Positions 17,137 through 27,088 are shown, counted from the stretch's first letter. The stretch is DNA of 64,000 nucleotides from Desulfosarcina ovata subsp. ovata (GCF_009689005.1 NZ_AP021879.1:7131501-7195500), one strand, 5' to 3'. Made by a program: numbers and translations. The notes: a model not told the origin generated them from the letters alone.

Positions 17137-18161
17137 CTTTTTTTATTTCCTGATTCCGAACTAACGCAAACGGCTGCTGCCTTTGCGGGTTTGTCTTGTT
17201 TTTTTATGCTCAGATAGTCCCTTGCAGAGCAAAAGGTATCTACCAGAGAAACCACCAGCGATTCCATATGGCGCGGTGGTATAACAGTAAGAGGCCACAT
17301 GTGTTTTTTGATAATATCCGCTTCTTTTTCGGTAAGGCGGGTGATGCTGCGGGCGTTCTCAAGAGCGATAGTATGGTGCCGGAAACCGTGCAACCTGGGT
17401 CCGTCATGCAACCAGTCATAATAGAAAAGATCGTGCAGCAACGCCCCCCGGATAATCGCCCGGGTGTCCAGCGAAAGTCTTTTCCCCCAGCGAAAGCTCA
17501 GGCAGGCCACCTCCTCCACATGATCCAATCGGGTTTTCCCCCTGTGATGGTTATACTGCGCCAGTTTTGCAACATCCGGCAGATCGAGAAGCGGCCTTGC
17601 CGTGTTGACGAATTCCGTCTCCATCAGAGTTTTCTCTTCCGGCGTCAGGCGGAGGAAACGCCCGGCTGCAACCGCCAGGAAATCAATCGACATGATTGAG
17701 ATCGTTGCTCCGGCAACTATCCACTTGAAGACCGGTGAAAGCAGGACAAGCATGCTTTGATAGGGGGGCAAAACGGCATATTCAAAAGCGAAGGCCAGCA
17801 GTATCCAGTACAGGGAGAATTTTAGACAGATGTGCCCTCTATAATTAAATCTTTGGCCCGAATAGTCCCAAAGCCGGGGCTGAGCAAAACATTCGCCAAT
17901 AAGCCCGAAGCCGAGTTCAAGCCCGGTGGTGACGGCAAAATAAGCGAGTGCTTTAATCAACACATGAGAGACCTGCAACAGGGAAACCGCCACCATGAGT
18001 AAAAGAGCACCCCAACCGTAAAGCGGAAGATACGGTCCCCTCAGGAGGCCGGGGTTGACGAACCGTTTGTCACGTACGGAACGATAGGAGACCTCAAGCG
18101 CCCAACCAAGGATGCAAAAAAAGGAAAAAGAAAAAAGTATGTTTACAATATCAGTCATCAT
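17133..18161 (-). CDS. CmpB-type membrane protein fused to HD domain
   Basis: 342 residues. The N-terminal half (about 1-165) has four or five transmembrane helices and the PF06541-type signature (LGWALEVSYRSVRDKRFVNPGLLRGPYLPLYG, here quoted only in part: LRGPYLPLYGWG). The C-terminal half is a predicted HD phosphohydrolase (GALLHDLFYYDW, GFRHHTIALENA, DIIKKHMWP) with the HD pair in LLHD. The gene is translationally coupled to the downstream giant activase, so the two proteins probably work together. A metal-dependent phosphohydrolase at the membrane is the likely activity; substrate unknown. Start 18161 has GGAGAG upstream; 18158 is equally possible. Confidence 0.75.
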   Translation of the reverse strand: MMTDIVNILFSFSFFCILGWALEVSYRSVRDKRFVNPGLLRGPYLPLYGWGALLLMVAVSLLQVSHVLIKALAYFAVTTGLELGFGLIGECFAQPRLWDYSGQRFNYRGHICLKFSLYWILLAFAFEYAVLPPYQSMLVLLSPVFKWIVAGATISIMSIDFLAVAAGRFLRLTPEEKTLMETEFVNTARPLLDLPDVAKLAQYNHHRGKTRLDHVEEVACLSFRWGKRLSLDTRAIIRGALLHDLFYYDWLHDGPRLHGFRHHTIALENARSITRLTEKEADIIKKHMWPLTVIPPRHMESLVVSLVDTFCSARDYLSIKKQDKPAKAAAVCVSSESGNKKR

Positions 18162-18225
18162 TCTGCTCTTTACTCTCCTTCAAAAGCCTCCAATTCTTGG
18201 ACTGCATCTTCGTCCTTTTCGGGAC

Positions 18226-21200
18226 TCATTCCGCTTTGTTTCGGTGAACCAGCGAATACATCAGCGGTACCAGAATCAATGTCACAAGGCCGCTGATCGA
18301 CAGCCCCCCAATGACCGTGATGCCCAGTGCATTCCATATTTCAGAGCCTTCCCCTCTGGAAAGGGCCAACGGGACCATGCCGAATATGGTGGTCAAACTC
18401 GTCATGAGCACCGGCCTCAGGCGTGTTTTTCCTCCCGTGACCACCGCTTCGTTTAGCGTCATCCCACCTGCTCTCAGTTGCTTGGTATAGTCCACGAGCA
18501 CAATGGCGTTCTTTACAACAATGCCCATGAGCATGATCACCCCGATGAAGCTCATCAGATTGAGCGGAGTGGCCGTGGCAACGAAGGCCCATATCACTCC
18601 GGCGAAGGCGAAAGGAACCGAAAACATGATGATGAATGGATCAACGAAATCCTCGAACTCCCCTGCCATGACCATGTAGACAAGGACTATTCCCAGAATC
18701 AAAAGGAGGGTCAGGTCGCGGAACGCTTTTCGCTGTTCCTCCACCTCTCCGCCCCATTCAATGGAAACGCCGGGAGGCAAATCAAGTGAAGCCATCGATT
18801 CTCTAATATCTTGCACCACATCCCCCAGAACCCTGCCCTGGACGCCCGCCTGAACCTTGGTGACGCGGGTCCTGTTTTTCCGGTCGATCTCAACAGGCCC
18901 AAAGGTTTCACGAACAGACGCGATGTTCCGGAGCTTAATGGTCTGACCGGTCAGGGTGGTGATGGGTGTTTCCCCGATTTCACGAATCGTTTCCCGCTGG
19001 TCTTTTTTCAGTCGCAACTCGATGTCGAAGTCGTCACCCGCCTCCCGGAACTTCGTATCATCGAATCCATAGTAGTTGGTCCTCAATGCGTCGGCGACAA
19101 GCGCCACATTCAATCCCAGGGATGCCGCCTTGTCCCGGTCAAGACAAATCCGCACTTCCGGCCGTGGTTTCTTTCTGCTGACGGAGACATCCACCGCGCC
19201 GGGGGTGGTTTCCACGATACGCTGGATTTCCGCGGCGACTTTGTCTGTTATCTCGATATCATGACCCAGAATTTCAATGCTGATGGGCCGACCGCCTCCC
19301 AGGAACGCCTTTTGAATGGCGCTTACAGCACTGGCGGAAAATTTCTCAACGCCCGGCAGTTTTATGACTTGCTCACGAAGCTCCGAAGCGATCTCCTTGG
19401 CATGGCGACTCCGTTCTTTTTTATCAATGAGACGCCCTCCGATGCGACCGATGCCGGTTCCCTCTTCAAAACCGAGGGCTGTTAAAAAACCTTTTTTGGT
19501 CTGACCTGCCAGGGCATAGGAGGCTTCCATTTCCGGAATGGCGTTCACTGCGTTGAGCATTTCTTCCGTGGTTCCGGCCGTAACCTCCACTCGGGTGCCC
19601 TGCGCCATCTCCAGGACTACCTCCACTTCCCCGGAATCCACTTCCGGAAAAAATTCCGTACCGACCAAAGGAATCAGCGCCAGACTGCCGATAAATACAA
19701 TAACTATAAATGAAAGAAAAACGTTACGGCGCCTTAGCCCCCATCCCAGGATGTGAGAATAACCGGCTTCGATTTCATTCAGCAAACGCTCGCTCCATGC
19801 AAATACCGGATTGAGCTTTTTTTGGTCCCGTGAACGGAGCAAACGGGAAGCAGCCATAGGCGTCAACGTCAGTGAAATGAAGAGCGAGGCCAGAATCGTG
19901 ATCAAGATTATGAACGCCAACTGACCAAAGATGATACCGGCGATCCCTTTCACCAAGAGAAGAGGGGCGAAGACAGCCACAATGGTCAACGTTGACGCGG
20001 CCACCGCCATGCCCACTTCCGATGTTCCCTCCACGGCGGCCAATTGCGGAGACTTGCCATCGTCCACATGCCGTACGATGTTTTCAAGTACGACGATGGC
20101 GTCGTCCACCACCATTCCCACGGCAATGGCAAGACTCATCAGGGAAATGACGTTGATGGTATAATTCATGACGAAAAGACCGATAAAGGCGATGATAATC
20201 GAAAAAGGAATTGCCATTGAGACGACCAGGCTGGTGCGAAACCGCCGGAGAAACAGGAAACAGACGACAATGACCAAAAGACCTCCGACGACGGCGGCTT
20301 CGGTCAAACTATTGATCATCGCATAAATGTGATCGGAGTTATCCAGAATCCCGTGGATTTTGATATCCGACGGCACTTCGGTCTTCAGTGTCTTGAGGCG
20401 GTCTTTTATGGCTTTGATCACGTTAACGGTGTTGGCCCCGGACTGCTTCTGAATAATCAAGGCAATCGCAGGAAGCTTGCCGGAACGCGCCCACTCCTGC
20501 GGCTCCTCAAAGGCATCGGTGACCGTGGCCACATCTCTAAGCCGCACAAGCGCGTCGCCGTTGCTTCCGATCACCGTATTGGCGATTTCCGCTGCATCCC
20601 GATAGCGCCCCGCTACTCTGATCTGGAGTTCATTCCTCCCGATTTTGACGGTGCCCACCGGAAGGTTCAGGTTTTCAGCGGCGAGAACATTTCTGCTCTG
20701 CTGAACGGAAATGTGATAAGCATCTATTGCTTCGCGGTCGAAATGCACATTGATCTGTCTTTCCTGGCCGCCGATATAGACGACAGCGCCCACGCCGGGC
20801 ACACGCTTCAACGGATCGGCGATCTGCTTGTCCACAATTCTGTAAAGATCGGGACTGCTTTCTTCCGCCGTCACCGTCATGATGAGCACCGGCACCATGG
20901 AGCTGCTGAACTTGAAGATAAAGGGGTCTTCCGCTCCATCGGCAAGGTCCGGCTTGGCAAGATCGATCTTCTCCCGGATATCGTTGACCGCAACATCCAG
21001 GTCGGTGCCCCAGTTGAATATGCAATTGACGATGGCGATGTTGTCTTTTGACTTTGACTCCAGCCGGTCGAGATTCGGTGTGGTTGAAAGCTGGTCTTCC
21101 AGGTACTTGGTCACCTCCGACTCAACATCCGTGGCGGAAGCCCCCGGATAGGGTGTGATGACACTCACGGCCGGAGGTTCAATATCCGGTAGCAAGTCGA

Positions 21201-21300
21201 GGTTGAGCATGAAAAAAGCCACGCAACCCAGCAATGTAATGGCAGCGAAAACCATAACGGTCGTGACCGGCCTGCGGACGGATATCTCCGGTAATTTCAT
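18226..21300 (-). CDS. RND efflux pump inner-membrane subunit (HAE1/AcrB-like)
   Basis: 1024 residues, full length for the RND family: one N-terminal helix, two large periplasmic loops and two groups of transmembrane helices. The proton-relay aspartate pair is present in helix 4 (AVGMVVDDAIVVLENI, near residue 405). Lacks the heavy-metal CzcA signature; more like hydrophobe/amphiphile exporters. It is the last gene of the operon tetR-tolC-mfp-patatin-small membrane protein-RND and overlaps its upstream neighbour by four bases (ATGA). It would exchange protons for a drug, lipid or other amphiphile. Confidence 0.93.
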   Translation of the reverse strand: MKLPEISVRRPVTTVMVFAAITLLGCVAFFMLNLDLLPDIEPPAVSVITPYPGASATDVESEVTKYLEDQLSTTPNLDRLESKSKDNIAIVNCIFNWGTDLDVAVNDIREKIDLAKPDLADGAEDPFIFKFSSSMVPVLIMTVTAEESSPDLYRIVDKQIADPLKRVPGVGAVVYIGGQERQINVHFDREAIDAYHISVQQSRNVLAAENLNLPVGTVKIGRNELQIRVAGRYRDAAEIANTVIGSNGDALVRLRDVATVTDAFEEPQEWARSGKLPAIALIIQKQSGANTVNVIKAIKDRLKTLKTEVPSDIKIHGILDNSDHIYAMINSLTEAAVVGGLLVIVVCFLFLRRFRTSLVVSMAIPFSIIIAFIGLFVMNYTINVISLMSLAIAVGMVVDDAIVVLENIVRHVDDGKSPQLAAVEGTSEVGMAVAASTLTIVAVFAPLLLVKGIAGIIFGQLAFIILITILASLFISLTLTPMAASRLLRSRDQKKLNPVFAWSERLLNEIEAGYSHILGWGLRRRNVFLSFIVIVFIGSLALIPLVGTEFFPEVDSGEVEVVLEMAQGTRVEVTAGTTEEMLNAVNAIPEMEASYALAGQTKKGFLTALGFEEGTGIGRIGGRLIDKKERSRHAKEIASELREQVIKLPGVEKFSASAVSAIQKAFLGGGRPISIEILGHDIEITDKVAAEIQRIVETTPGAVDVSVSRKKPRPEVRICLDRDKAASLGLNVALVADALRTNYYGFDDTKFREAGDDFDIELRLKKDQRETIREIGETPITTLTGQTIKLRNIASVRETFGPVEIDRKNRTRVTKVQAGVQGRVLGDVVQDIRESMASLDLPPGVSIEWGGEVEEQRKAFRDLTLLLILGIVLVYMVMAGEFEDFVDPFIIMFSVPFAFAGVIWAFVATATPLNLMSFIGVIMLMGIVVKNAIVLVDYTKQLRAGGMTLNEAVVTGGKTRLRPVLMTSLTTIFGMVPLALSRGEGSEIWNALGITVIGGLSISGLVTLILVPLMYSLVHRNKAE

Positions 21301-21791
21301 TTCTGTTCCCCTTGCTTGTCGTCACCGTCAGCTTCAAAAAAATCGACTTCCGTCCTAAGGTCCCGAAGGCATTTGTTTTGCTCGTGCGAACATATCCTGG
21401 CCCAGGCAATAACGCTGATCCAACCTGCTGCGACAAGAGAAAGGATAGGGGCGGTTTTTCCGGGAAAATGGCTTGTGATGGCCCAGATTGCCAGTGCCCC
21501 AGATGCGATTCCAAAAATCAGCCAGACGAATAGATGGCAAGTGCACGGATCACGATCAGGGACCGGAGGAGAAAACCAAGTCCGTTCCCCGATCTCAGTC
21601 CGTTCGAATTCTGCGTCATCAAGGTTTGTTTCAATTATCCTGTCCTTGAATTTGACAACGACAATCTTCCTTTCGGGCCGTCCACTGAATGATTTCATTC
21701 TTCTTTTCTCGATCACTTCTCCTTTGACCTTCAGAGAACGCAGACGATCAACAAGGCGTTTTTCTTGTAACTGACAAATATTAATTCCCAT
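21297..21791 (-). CDS. Small membrane protein in RND operon
   Basis: 164 residues, not recognised. N-terminal soluble part of about 90 residues rich in charged amino acids (KVKGEVIEKRRMKSF, VVVKFKDRIIETNL), then two transmembrane helices (about 95-115 and 120-140), then a short cytoplasmic tail. Start 21791 is preferred, 11 bases before the end of the patatin gene, with GGAG upstream. Being wedged between patatin and RND genes with overlaps at both ends suggests an accessory of the pump. Confidence 0.65.
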   Translation of the reverse strand: MGINICQLQEKRLVDRLRSLKVKGEVIEKRRMKSFSGRPERKIVVVKFKDRIIETNLDDAEFERTEIGERTWFSPPVPDRDPCTCHLFVWLIFGIASGALAIWAITSHFPGKTAPILSLVAAGWISVIAWARICSHEQNKCLRDLRTEVDFFEADGDDKQGEQK

Positions 21792-22797
21792 CTTCCGTTC
21801 TCCCCGGTAAAAAATCTCCTGGTAAATCTCTTTTGGCGGCACACCCCCATTTTTCTTTGAGTTGCCTCATGGCTTCCCGGTACCCCTCGGCAATGGTCTC
21901 CTCGGCCCGATGGAATTCGAGAAAACGAACATCCCCCAGCTTCGGCCGAATCAGCAGATCGGGCGGATCGGTTGCCAATCTTGTTGCAGTTATCTGTACC
22001 TCCATGATGTTGATTGCGGTCGTCAACACATCAAAAATGTTCGGCACAGGATCCTTGTGCAGCCACTGACGCACTTGCGATAACGCGGGCGAACTGAATT
22101 CGTTGAATCTGTTGCCCAGTTCCTGCGCGATTTTCCATTTTGCGGGCTGGGGCTGAACAACCATACCTGCCACCGATGAATCAACCGGAGCGATGTCGGC
22201 GGTACTCCTTTTGTCGATAATGTCATGGTTCAAATCAACAGCGATGACGTAATCCGCTCCCATTTTCCTGACAGCGCTCACCGGCACGGGGTTGACCAGC
22301 CCGCCATCCACCAGAAAACCGACGTTTTGCCTGACCGGCGTAAAAATGCCCGGAACCGAGATGCTCGCGCGGATTGCCTCTATGATGTCCCCTTTGTTCA
22401 ACACGACCTCACGACCCGTGGCCAAATCGCTGGCAACCGCGCAATAGCGGAGAGGTAATTCTTCAATGTTCATTTCTCGAACATGAGAACGAAAGAAATC
22501 GCTGATCTTCTTTCCATCAATGAGTCCCGACCTCGGAAAAGTTACATCCAGGAAGGAAATAATCTGTTTCCAGTCGAGCTGACGGGCAAAATCTTCCAGC
22601 ACATCCATTTTGTCAAGGGCACATGCGGCCCCTACCAACGAACCAATGCTGGTGCCGGCGATGTACCTGATTTCCATTCCTGCCTCAACCAGTGCCCGTA
22701 TTACACCAATATGAGACCATCCCCGTGCGGAGCCGCTGCCCAGCGCCAGTCCGATATTTTTCGGAAAATCTGAGTTATCGTCCGACATGTTCACCAT
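21781..22797 (-). CDS. Patatin-like phospholipase (RssA/NTE type)
   Basis: 338 residues. Ser-Asp dyad hydrolase with all patatin landmarks: oxyanion loop GLALGSGSARGWSHIG, nucleophile elbow GTSIGS and the DGG aspartate motif in LVDGGLVNPVPV. No signal peptide, so probably cytoplasmic or membrane-peripheral. It would release fatty acids from phospholipids. Translational start is uncertain between 22797 and 22788; neither has a good ribosome binding site, and the upstream stop is four bases away, so coupling is likely. The location inside an efflux operon suggests that it processes lipids connected with the pump substrate, which is inference. Confidence 0.88.
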   Translation of the reverse strand: MVNMSDDNSDFPKNIGLALGSGSARGWSHIGVIRALVEAGMEIRYIAGTSIGSLVGAACALDKMDVLEDFARQLDWKQIISFLDVTFPRSGLIDGKKISDFFRSHVREMNIEELPLRYCAVASDLATGREVVLNKGDIIEAIRASISVPGIFTPVRQNVGFLVDGGLVNPVPVSAVRKMGADYVIAVDLNHDIIDKRSTADIAPVDSSVAGMVVQPQPAKWKIAQELGNRFNEFSSPALSQVRQWLHKDPVPNIFDVLTTAINIMEVQITATRLATDPPDLLIRPKLGDVRFLEFHRAEETIAEGYREAMRQLKEKWGCAAKRDLPGDFLPGRTEDGN

Positions 22798-22801
22798 CGA
22801 T

Positions 22802-23992
22802 CTACTTGAGAATTTGACCCCCAGAGTTATCCTTCTCATTCTTGTTCGGAATATCTTGCACGCTTACCTCCATGCCTGACTGCAAACGCCCCGCTCCGCT
22901 GGTAACCACTTTGTTGCTCTCCACCAGGCCGTCCATCACTTCGGCATATTGGTCATCCATGGCACCAATTTTGACCGTTCGCTTATGGGCCTTATTTTCT
23001 TCCACCACAAAAACGTAATAGGTGCCGCTGCCGGGGAGTCGTTGCAAGGCGTCACGGGGAACGGCAAGGGAGCTTTTTTTCTCTTCTGAAAGCTTCACCC
23101 TGGCATACATTCCGTCCACCAGCTTCCCGGACGGATTCGGCACCTCGATTCTCATGCGGAAAGTACGCGTCTTTCGGTCCACCATCGGATTGACAACGGT
23201 TACTTTTCCTGAATACTCATGCTCCGGGAAGGCGTCTGTCGTAATCAGCGCTACAGTTCCAATGGCAAGCCGACCAATGTCTGCTTCCGGCAAATCGACA
23301 TCCAGGTTCAGGGATGTTTGGTCCACGATACGCAGAAGTCGGCTGCCGGGCGCAACCGCCTGACCGATTTCCACATTTCTCTCCACGACAGTGCCGCCGA
23401 TAGGCGACCGAATGTCCGCATCCTTGAGATGTTCCATCGCTGTCTCCAAGGCGGCCCTTGCCTGGTCCCTCTGTGCTCTGGCAAAGGACGCCGCTTCCCT
23501 GGCGCTTTTAAAGGCCGCCTCTGATGCATCAAAGCGACTTTGCGGAATCACCTTTTCTTGCAGCAGTTCAATTGCGCGGCGGTGTTCTTTCCTGGCATGT
23601 TCAAACTGGGCTTCAGCCTGCGGGACCGCTGCTTGCGCAGCGGCAAGCGCCGCCCGGGCCTGCTTGACGCCTAGATCATAGTTTGTTCTGTCCAGTTTTA
23701 TAATGACGTCGCCGGCATTGACGCGCCCACCGATATCAACCAGAACCCGGCTCACTGTTCCTGCCACCTTGGGGCTTAGCGGACTCATTTCTCGGGCTTT
23801 CAGGGTGCCGACGGCGCTGATTTCATCAGCGAATTCGTGTGAGACAACAGCTGCAATTGTGACAGGTATCACTTTGTCGACCGTATCCACGTCCACGTCT
23901 TTGTACCATTGTTTTTTCGAAACATGGACAACCAAGAGCGCAATAGCAGCCGCCGCAATAGCAATGGATATATAGACTCCTCTTCGTTTCAT
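22802..23992 (-). CDS. RND periplasmic adaptor (membrane fusion protein)
   Basis: 396 residues, AcrA/MexA-type. N-terminal membrane anchor (residues 6-23), lipoyl half-motifs around residues 70-105 (SPKVAGTVSRVLVDIGGRVNAGD) split by an alpha-helical coiled-coil hairpin rich in alanine, then the second half (IRSPIGGTVVERNVEIGQAV, here an SPIGGTV box) and beta-barrel and proximal domains. It links the RND pump to the TolC-like channel. Overlap with the upstream tolC-like gene is four bases (ATGA). Confidence 0.92.
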   Translation of the reverse strand: MKRRGVYISIAIAAAAIALLVVHVSKKQWYKDVDVDTVDKVIPVTIAAVVSHEFADEISAVGTLKAREMSPLSPKVAGTVSRVLVDIGGRVNAGDVIIKLDRTNYDLGVKQARAALAAAQAAVPQAEAQFEHARKEHRRAIELLQEKVIPQSRFDASEAAFKSAREAASFARAQRDQARAALETAMEHLKDADIRSPIGGTVVERNVEIGQAVAPGSRLLRIVDQTSLNLDVDLPEADIGRLAIGTVALITTDAFPEHEYSGKVTVVNPMVDRKTRTFRMRIEVPNPSGKLVDGMYARVKLSEEKKSSLAVPRDALQRLPGSGTYYVFVVEENKAHKRTVKIGAMDDQYAEVMDGLVESNKVVTSGAGRLQSGMEVSVQDIPNKNEKDNSGGQILK

Positions 23993-25464
23993 TCGGCAGG
24001 CTCCTTTTCCTTGATATCAGGCGGCTCTATCACCATTACGCCCACCGCTCGATGAAGGGCGGCAATGGCAACGTTGTAATCAAAAAGAGCCTGCGTGTGA
24101 TTCGCTTCAGCCCGACTTAAGGCCGTACGGACGTCCAGCACATCGGTATTTGTGCCTTCTCCTGCCCGGTATCTGGCTCTCGCCTGGCGGTAAGCCTCCT
24201 TGGCTGTCTTCAGTGCACTCTCAGCCGCATCGATATTCTTTTCCGCTTTTCCAAGGTCCAGGAAGGCTTGGCGCACTTCAAGACGAATGTGATCCGTCGT
24301 TTTATCTCGCTGGATTCTTACCTGCGCCAGTTGTGATCTTGCCTCTCTGACCTTGGCAGCGGTTTTCCCCCAATTCCAGAGGGGAAGCTGTGCCCCTATC
24401 CCAACCGTCCAGTGGTCACCGCCTTCCAGATCCCGAATATCGCCTTCCATATATTCGTAACGTCCTTCCAGGGCTATGGTAGGCAGGTATTCTCCCCTGG
24501 CCGCTTTAAGCGCCTGTTCCGCAGTTGCCATTTTGGAATCCATTGCAGAAAGTTCAGGACGTTGCGAAAGGGCCAATTCGGTGAGAGACGAAAGATCCGC
24601 CCCCGGCCCGGGCGACCGCACCAAGGCTTCCGTCAAAAGGACCGATTCTTCAAGGGGGATGCTCAGCAAATTCTTGAGTGCAGAGCATGCCAGGTCGACG
24701 GCGTTGTCAGCGCCATTCAGCTCCTTGCGGGCATTGGCAAGCTCCGTGCGGGTGCGAAGGAGATCAATTTCCGGATTCGCCCCTTTCTCCACCAGAATCG
24801 CCACGTCATGTTCATGCACCTCAAGAAGATCGACGGCCTCCACGGCAACACCTTGAAACGCTTCGGTCAACTGTGCGGTCCGATACGCGCGTGCAACCTG
24901 GAAAACGACTTCTTCTTCAACGGCCCTGTTCTCTTGAGCTTGAGCGTCTCGTGAATACTGGGACGCCTTGCGCGCCGCATTCAATCGCCCTCCCGTGAAA
25001 ATGGGCTGCCGGATGACGAGCCCCGCCTTGTATTGATCACGATCCATGAAGGTCAACGATTGCGGCCCCATTGCAAAGCTCAACTCCTCGTCCAGTCGGG
25101 TATAGGAAGCATCCGCCCCCAAAAATGGGAGCATAGCCGATCTGGCCTGAGTTATCTTTGTATCGGCTTGAGTCAGGGCTTCCCGTGCAAGGCGGATATC
25201 GTAATTCTGTTGCAACGCTATTTTCAGGCAATCGCTTAACGACAGGTGTATATTGCCATCCTTTTCGAGCTTGCGAAGCACCTCAACGGGAGCAGAAGGA
25301 CGGCTGCCTTCTATTTCCGGCGATTGTTCGACGATTGCATCGGAATGGCCGTGCAACGGCTCGGCGGCAGCGCTAATAGACACACAACCCGCTGGCAGCA
25401 GCAATCCACCCCCCGCTAGAAGCATAACCATGGCGCGAGCTGTTGTCCTTAAGGCTTTTTTCAT
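23989..25464 (-). CDS. TolC-family outer-membrane efflux lipoprotein
   Basis: 491 residues. Start 25464 is chosen because it gives a signal peptide with a lipobox (LLLPAGC) and overlaps the tetR stop by four bases. Two repeated outer-membrane-efflux domains of long helices and beta strands; SLSDCLKIALQQNYDIRLAREA at about residue 70 and LSLSDC are typical of the family. Forms the trimeric channel for the RND pump encoded in the same operon. Confidence 0.92.
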   Translation of the reverse strand: MKKALRTTARAMVMLLAGGGLLLPAGCVSISAAAEPLHGHSDAIVEQSPEIEGSRPSAPVEVLRKLEKDGNIHLSLSDCLKIALQQNYDIRLAREALTQADTKITQARSAMLPFLGADASYTRLDEELSFAMGPQSLTFMDRDQYKAGLVIRQPIFTGGRLNAARKASQYSRDAQAQENRAVEEEVVFQVARAYRTAQLTEAFQGVAVEAVDLLEVHEHDVAILVEKGANPEIDLLRTRTELANARKELNGADNAVDLACSALKNLLSIPLEESVLLTEALVRSPGPGADLSSLTELALSQRPELSAMDSKMATAEQALKAARGEYLPTIALEGRYEYMEGDIRDLEGGDHWTVGIGAQLPLWNWGKTAAKVREARSQLAQVRIQRDKTTDHIRLEVRQAFLDLGKAEKNIDAAESALKTAKEAYRQARARYRAGEGTNTDVLDVRTALSRAEANHTQALFDYNVAIAALHRAVGVMVIEPPDIKEKEPAE

Positions 25465-26081
25465 TCGGCCACCACCCCTTTGAGAAATATATCCCTGATC
25501 ACCGGGGCATTCGCCTCGTATGAATGCCGTTCCGGATCTTCCAGCCAACAGAAGAGAAAAGCGTTGGTGATTCCTTCCAGGGCTACGGCCGTATAGTAGG
25601 GATTCAGATCGCGAAGCACGTTTTTACGGATACCTTTTTCCAGTGTCGAAGCCAGTTGCTCTACCAGTTCGTCATAAAGCTTGCGGATGTCCTGATCGAG
25701 ACCAGCCTTGATGTTGAAACTCGCCCCCTGTGTTTCAGCAAAATAGAGCCGCAACGTGGCAACGTCATCGGCAAAGACACCGGCTTTGGCGGAAATGTAG
25801 TTTTTGAGAATAGTCAGGACGTCACCTTCTCTTGAAAGGGCCCTGATCAGGGTACGATGATATTCCGCCGCCTTTTCCATTATGAGGGCCTTGTAGAGGT
25901 CCTCCTTGTTCTTAAAAAATTTGTAAAGCGTTCCGATGGCAAACTCTGCTCTTTTTGCAATCTCGTGCATGGATACATTGTGGTATCCTTTCTCCGAGAA
26001 AAGCTCGATTGCAGCAACAAGCATCTGACGACGATGCCTGAGTTTTTCTCTTTCCCGACGTGTGAGCTTCTTGTCTTGCAT
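25461..26081 (-). CDS. TetR/AcrR-family regulator
   Basis: 206 residues. N-terminal TetR helix-turn-helix (RRQMLVAAIELFSEKGYHNV, then EIAKRAEFAIGTLYKFFKNKEDLY) and a variable ligand-binding domain. Start 26081 has GGAGG nine to ten bases upstream. First gene of the efflux operon, so it probably represses its own operon by binding the dyad at 26124-26155. Its stop overlaps the tolC-like start (ATGA). Confidence 0.92.
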   Translation of the reverse strand: MQDKKLTRREREKLRHRRQMLVAAIELFSEKGYHNVSMHEIAKRAEFAIGTLYKFFKNKEDLYKALIMEKAAEYHRTLIRALSREGDVLTILKNYISAKAGVFADDVATLRLYFAETQGASFNIKAGLDQDIRKLYDELVEQLASTLEKGIRKNVLRDLNPYYTAVALEGITNAFLFCWLEDPERHSYEANAPVIRDIFLKGVVAE

Positions 26082-26123
26082 TGCCTGACCTCCGTTTCCT
26101 TGGTCCAGTATAGAATACACAAA

Positions 26124-26155
26124 TATGACGTCACGTTTAATAACATGATGTCATA
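26124..26155. promoter_or_regulatory. Candidate TetR operator
   Basis: Inverted repeat TATGACGTCA (26124-26133) and TGATGTCATA (26146-26155), nine of ten positions complementary, 12-base spacer, 43 bases upstream of the tetR start. Position and symmetry fit autorepression of the efflux operon. Confidence 0.65.
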
Positions 26156-26434
26156 TTCTATATGATACGCACGTTGGCTCCTTGCGTCAAGCGGAAACCC
26201 GAAGAAAAATTAGAATACGATCCACACCACACATGGCGAGGGGATATTGGACGATGAAGAGGTTAAACTGAAGTTCCGGCCAGAATTCTGACCCCCAAAT
26301 AGTGGAAAGCCCGAAAACAGGGGACGCGGAGCAACCACCCATTGATTTGGGGCGTAAAAATGTAGCCATGTAATAATTCATATAGTGCAAGTTAGGCCTT
26401 GCGTGGACAGTCGTATTCGTGGTATAGGGTAGCC

Positions 26435-26647
26435 ATGCATATCGAGATCGTTCCTAACCGTGGATCAAAGCCCGCCATCTTGCTCCGTGAGTCCTATCGG
26501 GAAGGCAAGAAAGTCCGAAAGCGCACCCTCGGCAACATTTCCAAATTGCCGATGGAACAAGTGGAGCAGATTCGACAAATCCTAAAGGGCGGAACACTCA
26601 AGGTACTCAAGGTACTGGGGTCGCACCAAATTAACCATTTGACATAA
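26435..26647 (+). pseudogene. IS1634-like transposase, N-terminal fragment
   Basis: About 58 codons matching the N-terminus of IS1634-type transposases (MHIEIVPNRGSKPAILLRES, then VRKRTLGNISKLP). Homology ends at ILKGGTLK near 26605; the remaining codons are unrelated. The rest of the gene is absent. Confidence 0.65.
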
Positions 26648-26735
26648 ATAGATAAATGGTGAAAAAATAACCTCTGAAAACGTCTTAGGAGATCACTTTT
26701 GGGGGTAAAAAACCTATTTTAAGCGAATATGAGCG

Positions 26736-26870
26736 ATGGCACGCGCTTATCGACATTTTATACCGGGATATATTTGGCATATCACCCACCGATGCCATAA
26801 GAGAGATTTCCTTTTAAAGTTTGCCAAAGATCGCAACCGTTGGATCGAACTCTTTTACGAGAAGCCATAG
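26736..26870 (+). pseudogene. Y1 (RAYT-type) transposase remnant
   Basis: A 44-codon stub starting MARAYRHFIPGYIWHITHRC and running into a stop after FYEKP. This is the beginning of a Y1 transposase (RxYRHxxPGxxxHITHRC motif). HUH motif and catalytic tyrosine are missing. A different subfamily from the RAYT at the start of the window. Confidence 0.65.
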
Positions 26871-27088
26871 AAAACTACGGAAATGAGGATGATAATCCGC
26901 AGAAGATAGCCGAGGTTAAAATATCTTGGGGCAATACTTTTCCTTGGATTTTCCAGTCAGGATCTTAAAATGGTGTTTCTGAGGTCAAAACATGCCATCT
27001 AACCCATCTTTTCCGCTTGAATTTAATATTTACTGTAATTTCTAATAGTTGAGTCATACGCTAAGGCGTTTATGGCACTACTTATTTT

